13,576 nt of DNA. It comes from Streptomyces thinghirensis. GTDB lineage: Bacteria; Actinomycetota; Actinomycetia; Streptomycetales; Streptomycetaceae. Shown here piece after piece: positions 9,359 to 13,576 of this stretch. The position numbers and the translations under genes were made by a program. Position 1 is the stretch's first letter. Each line of letters opens with the position of its first letter. The stretch is from assembly GCA_021502835.1 (NCBI GenBank), contig JAKFGP010000066.1:1-13576 (forward strand). The letters are read 5' to 3'. A model generated the notes under the pieces. That model was not told the origin of the DNA. It worked only from the letters and a program-made list of their open reading frames with translations, and searched no databases.

Positions 9359-12300
9359 GTGCCCGCCCATCTCACCGATCCCGAGCAGCTCAAGGAGCTC
9401 CTCCGGGATCCCCTTCACCCCGGAGCAGACGGCCTGCATCGTCGCGCCGCCCGCCCCCCGCAGGTGATCGTGGCCGGAGCCGGGTCCGGCAAGACGACGG
9501 TGATGGCCGCGCGCGTGGTGTGGCTGGTCGGCACCGGTCAGGTCGCCCCCGGAACAGGTCCTCGGTCTCACCTTCACCAACAAGGCGGCCGGCGAACTCG
9601 CCGAACGCGTCCGCAAGGCGTTGATCAGGGCAGGCGTCACCGACCCGGACGTGATCGACCCGGACAACCCCACCGGGCGAACCGGTGATCTCGACGTATC
9701 ACGCCTTCGCGGGCCGCCTCCTGACCGATCACGGCCTGCGCCTCGGTCTGGAGCCGACCTCCCGTCTGCTCGCCGACGCCACCCGCTACCAACTCGCCGC
9801 GCGGGTCCTGCGCGAGGTTCCCGGCCCCCTATCCGGCGCTCACCCGCTCCTTCGCCGACCTGGTCAGCGACCTCCTCGCCCTGGACGCCGAACTCTCCGA
9901 ACACCTCGTACGCCCGGAGGCACTGCGCACCTGGGACGCCGGCCTCCTGGACTCCCTGGAGACCGTCAGGCTCAGCAACGCCGATCTGCGCAAGGTCCCC
10001 GAGGCCGCCGCCGCGCGCCGTGAACTGGCCGACCTGGTGATCCGTTACCGAGCCGCCAAGCGGGAACGGGACCTGCTCGACTTCGGCGACCAGATCGCCC
10101 TCTCCGCACAACTCGCCGGGCTTCCGGAGGTGGGCCGCGTCCTGCGCGACGAGTTCCGGGTCGTGCTGCTCGACGAGATACCAGGACACGTCGGTGGCCC
10201 AGCGCATCCTCCTGGCGGGCCTGTTCGGCGGCGGCACCGGCCACCCCGTGACCGCCGTCGGCGACCCCTGCCAGGCGATCTACGGCTGGCGCGGCGCCTC
10301 CGTCGCCAACCTCGACGACTTCCCGGAGCACTTCGCGCACGCCGACGGGCGCCCCGCCACCCGCCAGGCGCTCAGCGAGAACCGCCGCAGCGGCGGCCGA
10401 CTCCTCGACCTCGCCAACGGCCTCGCCGAGCCCCCTGCGCGCCATGCACGCGGGCGTGGAGGCTCTGCGCCCCGCCCGGGCGCCGAACGCGACGGCATGG
10501 TCCGCTGCGCCCTGCTGCGCACGCACGCCGAGGAGATCGACTGGATCGCCGACTCCGTCGCCCACCTCGTGCGCACCGGCAAGGCGCCCGGCGAGATCGC
10601 CTCCTGTGCCGTACGGCGACCGACTTCGCCGAGATCCAGGGCGCCCTGGTGGCCCGCGACGTCCCCGTGGAGGTCGTGGGCCTCTCCGATTGCTGCACCT
10701 GCCCGAGGTGGCCGACCTGGTCGCCGTCTGCGAAGTCCTCCAGGACCCCGGCGCCAACGCCTCCCTGGTCCGCCTGCTCACCGGCCCGCGCTGGCGCATC
10801 GGCCCGCGCGACCTCGCCCTCCTGGGCCGTCGCGCCCGGCTGCTGGTGAGCCATGCGCGCGTGGAGGGCGACGACGACCCCGACCGGCGGCTCGCCGAGG
10901 CCGTCGAGGGCGTCGACCCGTCCGAGGTGATATCGCTCGCGGACGCCCTCGACACCTTCCTGGAAACCCCGCTGGACGGCTCCGGGGACGACGACGGGCT
11001 GCCCTTCTCGCCGGACGCGCGCGTGCGGTTCGCGCGGCTGGCCACCGAACTGCGCGACCTGCGCCGAGCCCTGTCCGACCCGCTCATGGACGTACTGCAT
11101 CGCGTCCTCGCCGTCACGGGGCTGGAGGTCGAGCTGTCGGCGTCCCCGCACGCCCTGGCCGCCCGCCGCCGCGAGACCCTGTCGAACTTCCTGGACGTCG
11201 CCGCCTCCTTCGCCGCGAGCGACGGCGAGGCAACCCTGCTCGCCTTCCCCGGCTTCCTGCGCACCGCCGCCCAGTACGAGAAGGGCCTCGACAACGCCCT
11301 GCCCGGCGGCGAGAACACCGTCAAGGTGCTCACCGCGCACAAGTCCAAGGGCCTGGAGTGGGACGTCGTCGCGGTACCCGGCCTGGTCACCGGAACCTTC
11401 CCCAGCGGCCAGGGCCGCGAGAAGTGGACCGCCCAGGGCAAGGTGCTCCCGCACGACCTGCGCGGGGGATCGCCGACACCCTGCCCGAGGTCGGGTCCTG
11501 GGACTCCCGTGGCCTGAAGGCCTTCCACGAGTCCATGAAGGAACACCAGCACACCGAGGAACTCCGCCTCGGCTACGTCACCTTCACCCGCCCCCGCTCC
11601 CTGCTGCTGGGCTCCGGCCACTGGTGGGGCCCGAGCCAGAAGAAGCCCCGCGGGCCGTCCGACTTCCTCACGGCCCTGTACGAGCACTGCGCCACCGGAC
11701 ACGGCGAGATCGAGGCCTGGGCGGACGAACCCGCCGAGGACGAGGAGAACCCGGCTCTGCACCGGGCTGCCGCCGAACAGGCCTGGCCCCTGCCACTGGA
11801 CGACGCGGCCCTCGCCCGCCGTCGGGCCGCCGCCGAGACGGTCCTCGCCCACCTGGCATCCCACGAGGAGGCCGTCTCGCGGCCGCGCACGACCCGGACA
11901 CCTACGACGACCCGGACTGGCCGCCGCCGCCCCGAGGACGACGAGGTACTTCAGGAGGACGAGGTCCTCGGCGACCCCCGGCCGGCCGGCAAACCCGCCG
12001 ACTGGGACTTCTGGACCACGGACCGGCCCGCCGCCCCGCCGTCCCCCACCGCGACGGCGCCGCACAGCAGCCCCACCATCCCCCACCAGGCGCCTCCTCC
12101 GGGACAGGCCGGCGCAACCGAACTGCCCCGCCCCCACTCCGAGGCACCGCGGACCGGACAGACCGCCCCCGCCCGCCTCACGCCGGAGGAGGCCCTCACC
12201 GTCGCCTCCTGGGACCGCGACCTCGACGCCCTCACCGGCGAGCTCCTGCGCGCCCGCGAGAGCGTCACCGAGGTACGTCTTCCGGCGTCGCTGACCGCCT

Positions 12301-12898
12301 CCCCAGCTGCTCAGCCTGGCCGCCGACCTGGACGGCTTCGCGCAGGAACTCGCTCGCCCCATGCCCCGGCTTCACCCCAGCCCGGCCGCCCGCCAGGGCG
12401 GCACCCGTCCTCCATCGCCCGGAACGTCGAGGCCCGTCGGGAACTGGCTGACACTCCCCTGCTGGAACCGGAGGGAGCTGCCCGGCGGCGACGCGGGAGA
12501 TCGGGGCGACGAAATGGCGATTCCGGGAGTTCCTCAAGGACGCCCTCTCGAACGCACCGAGTATGCCCGGCGCACCCCCACCGCGTCGAGGCGCCGTTCC
12601 AGCTTCTCCCTCGCCGGCCGAAGTCGTACGCGGCCGCATCGACGCCAGTCTACAAGGAGGGCGACGGCGAGACCGCGACGTACGAGATCGCCACGACTGG
12701 AAGACGAACCGCTGCCCGCGGACCTGCCCAGCCCGCGCCTCTACCGCCTGGCTTGGCCGAGCAGCAGCACGTACCGCTGAGATCGCGATGGCCGCCTTCC
12801 CGTACCGTACATGCACTGGCGAGGTCGTACGGTCTCATCGGGCTGCCGGACCGCGCCGCGCTGGAGAGAACCTGCTGCTGACCGACCCCGGTCGGTGA
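9359..12898 (+). CDS. adnB: AdnB-like ATP-dependent helicase-nuclease (SF1 UvrD/RecB type); frameshifted
   Basis: Second, probably main, motor subunit of the AdnAB-type complex, ~1180 residues. It begins PAHLTDPEQLKELL at the GTG at 9359. Motifs: Walker A GAGSGKTT (~9476-9500) followed by MAARVVWLVGTGQVAPEQ as in mycobacterial AdnB, TFTNKAAGELAERV, STYHAFAGRLL, LLDE-QDTSVAQ (10169-10200, interrupted by one extra A), GDPCQAIYGWRG (~10261), TAHKSKGLEW (~11333) and LGYVTFTRPRS (~11570). A Pro/Asp-rich linker (~11890-12180) leads to the RecB-type nuclease: GRIDA (12632-12646), DWKTN (12695-12709) and LYRLAW (~12740). No terminal cysteine cluster is seen, unlike AdnA. Some 25 indels break it, sparse at 10690-11465 and dense after 12300, where residue-level reconstruction is uncertain. 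Known AdnAB resects broken DNA ends with ATP-driven translocation; that role is inferred here. The stop is TGA at 12896-12898. Confidence 0.87.
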
Positions 12899-12946
12899 CG
12901 AACCGCACTCGATCAGGGTGTCGGTGCGGTAGTACGGCTCGTGAGC

Positions 12947-13465
12947 ATGAGCGAGACCCGATCAGCGCCGGTCCAGCACGTCAGGGCATCGAGGCACCCC
13001 CCTCACGCCGCTCTCTCTCGACGACCTCGGCGAGTGGCTGCGGCTACCGTCCCGTGTCGGCCCGGCGCCCGACGCGACCGATGTGCGCCGCAGCGCCGAC
13101 TGGCTCGCCGCCAAGCTGAAGGAGACCGGCTTCTGACCCACTCGAGGCGTCTGGCCGACGCCGGGCGCCCCGGCCGCCTGCCGAGTGGCCCTCCGGCGAC
13201 CCGGAGGCACCGACGACCCTCGTCTACGGCCACCACGACGTGTGCAGCCCGCCGCCCGCGAGGACGGTTGAACAGCGAGCTTCCCGCTGAGCCTCGTCGC
13301 GTCCGCGAAACCGCCTTTACGCGCGCGCCGACGACAGGCAGGGGTCTTCCAGACCACACCTCGGCGGCCCGCGTCCACCTCGCCGCCACCGGCCGCAATC
13401 GCCCCCGCGGTGAACCTCAAGCTGCTGATCGAGGGCGAGGAGGAGTCCGCCCCTAACTTCCACCG
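12947..13465 (+). CDS. M20-family metallopeptidase (dipeptidase/ArgE-DapE type), N-terminal fragment, frameshifted
   Basis: Only the first ~170 of perhaps 450-470 residues are present; the right adapter cuts it off. Conserved pieces, read across frames: LDDLGEWLRLPS(V)SARPDATDVRRSADWLAAKLKE-like text (~13018-13130, written here from two frames), VYGHHDV (13222-13242), whose second His and Asp are the usual zinc ligand and metal-bridging acid of M20 enzymes, and LLIEGEEES (~13422-13449), holding the glutamate pair that binds metal and acts as general base. The family hydrolyses dipeptides or N-acyl amino acids in the cytoplasm; the substrate cannot be told. Frame breaks are frequent (near 13000, 13045, 13130, 13245, 13270, 13300-13345). 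The ATG at 12947 (MSETRSAP) is preferred, with in-frame GTG 12941 possible. It lies 48 bp after adnB on the same strand; no terminator is visible between them. Confidence 0.75.
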
Positions 13466-13576
13466 TGAAGCGGCGCACGAAAAACGCGAAAGCGTTTCAC
13501 GATAAATGCGAAAAACAAGGTTACACAAACCCTGGACAAGGGTTAAACACCCAAATCTGAACTGAACGAAGTACAA
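13466..13576 (-). other. Untrimmed Oxford Nanopore adapter + barcode (right end, reverse complement)
   Basis: Reverse-complement copy of the left adapter. The transposase flank is 13466-13516 (begins TGAAGCGGCGCACG, one extra A in an A run), the barcode is 13517-13540 (exact reverse complement of 37-60), and the rest is the leader (GGTTAAACACCCAA) and sequencing adapter (GAACGAAGTAC). It follows directly on the M20 reading frame at about 13465, so the gene is cut by library preparation and not by a biological rearrangement. Confidence 0.95.

Noticed and set aside
9972..12362. Very long minus-strand open frame (796 codons) antisense to adnB, and similar long antisense frames over adnA
   Set aside because: Typical shadow frames of high-GC DNA. 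Their translation is Gly/Arg/Ser-rich without domains, while the plus strand carries all helicase motifs.
12881..12896. Palindrome ACCGACC-CC-GGTCGGT as terminator after adnB
   Set aside because: It overlaps the last adnB codons, the loop is only 2-4 bases and no U-tract follows.
1..13576. Linear plasmid, transposon or phage bounded by ~100-bp inverted repeats
   Set aside because: The repeats are barcode adapters. No transposase, replication or telomere gene is present, and the content is ordinary chromosomal genes cut mid-frame at both ends.

Overview
The window is a piece of high-GC actinobacterial chromosome, most likely Streptomyces. The signs are strong GC bias at third codon positions, GTG starts, long Ala/Arg/Pro-rich reverse-strand shadow frames, and protein sequences typical of that genus. 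The genus is inferred from protein style and gene order; no search was run. The first ~106 and last ~111 bases are not genomic. They are an inverted pair of Oxford Nanopore rapid-barcoding adapters that share one 24-nt barcode, so the genomic insert is about 107..13465 and both ends are library ends.

Layout. On the minus strand are a secreted lipoprotein hydrolase of the tripeptidyl-aminopeptidase (TAP) type (107..1653, C-terminus cut by the adapter) and, upstream of it, a large membrane protein with an N-terminal helical domain, a kinase-like middle and a C-terminal flippase-like LPG-synthase domain (1797..4579). A 161-bp divergent spacer separates these from the plus-strand genes. Those are a small cysteine-free alkyltransferase-like DNA-damage protein (4741..5160), two consecutive UvrD/RecB-type helicase-nucleases resembling AdnA (5415..9235) and AdnB (9359..12898), and the start of an M20 metallopeptidase (12947..13465, cut by the adapter).

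Of six protein genes, only the alkyltransferase-like gene reads through in one frame. The other five are broken by roughly fifty one- or two-base indels in total, many in C or G runs. Conserved motifs continue perfectly across each break in another frame, and the adapters carry the same kind of indel. I therefore treat these as intact genes in an error-bearing nanopore sequence, not as pseudogenes, and give full-gene coordinates.

The functional core is double-strand-break processing. AdnA and AdnB each carry an SF1 helicase and a RecB-type nuclease and in mycobacteria form a heterodimeric end-resecting motor-nuclease. The neighbouring alkyltransferase-like protein belongs to a family that flags alkylated bases for nucleotide excision repair. 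The most interesting biology I can support is a ~180-residue acidic, tandem-repeat insertion inside the AdnA helicase. No CRISPR array, tRNA, rRNA, transposase or unknown multi-gene defence system is visible.
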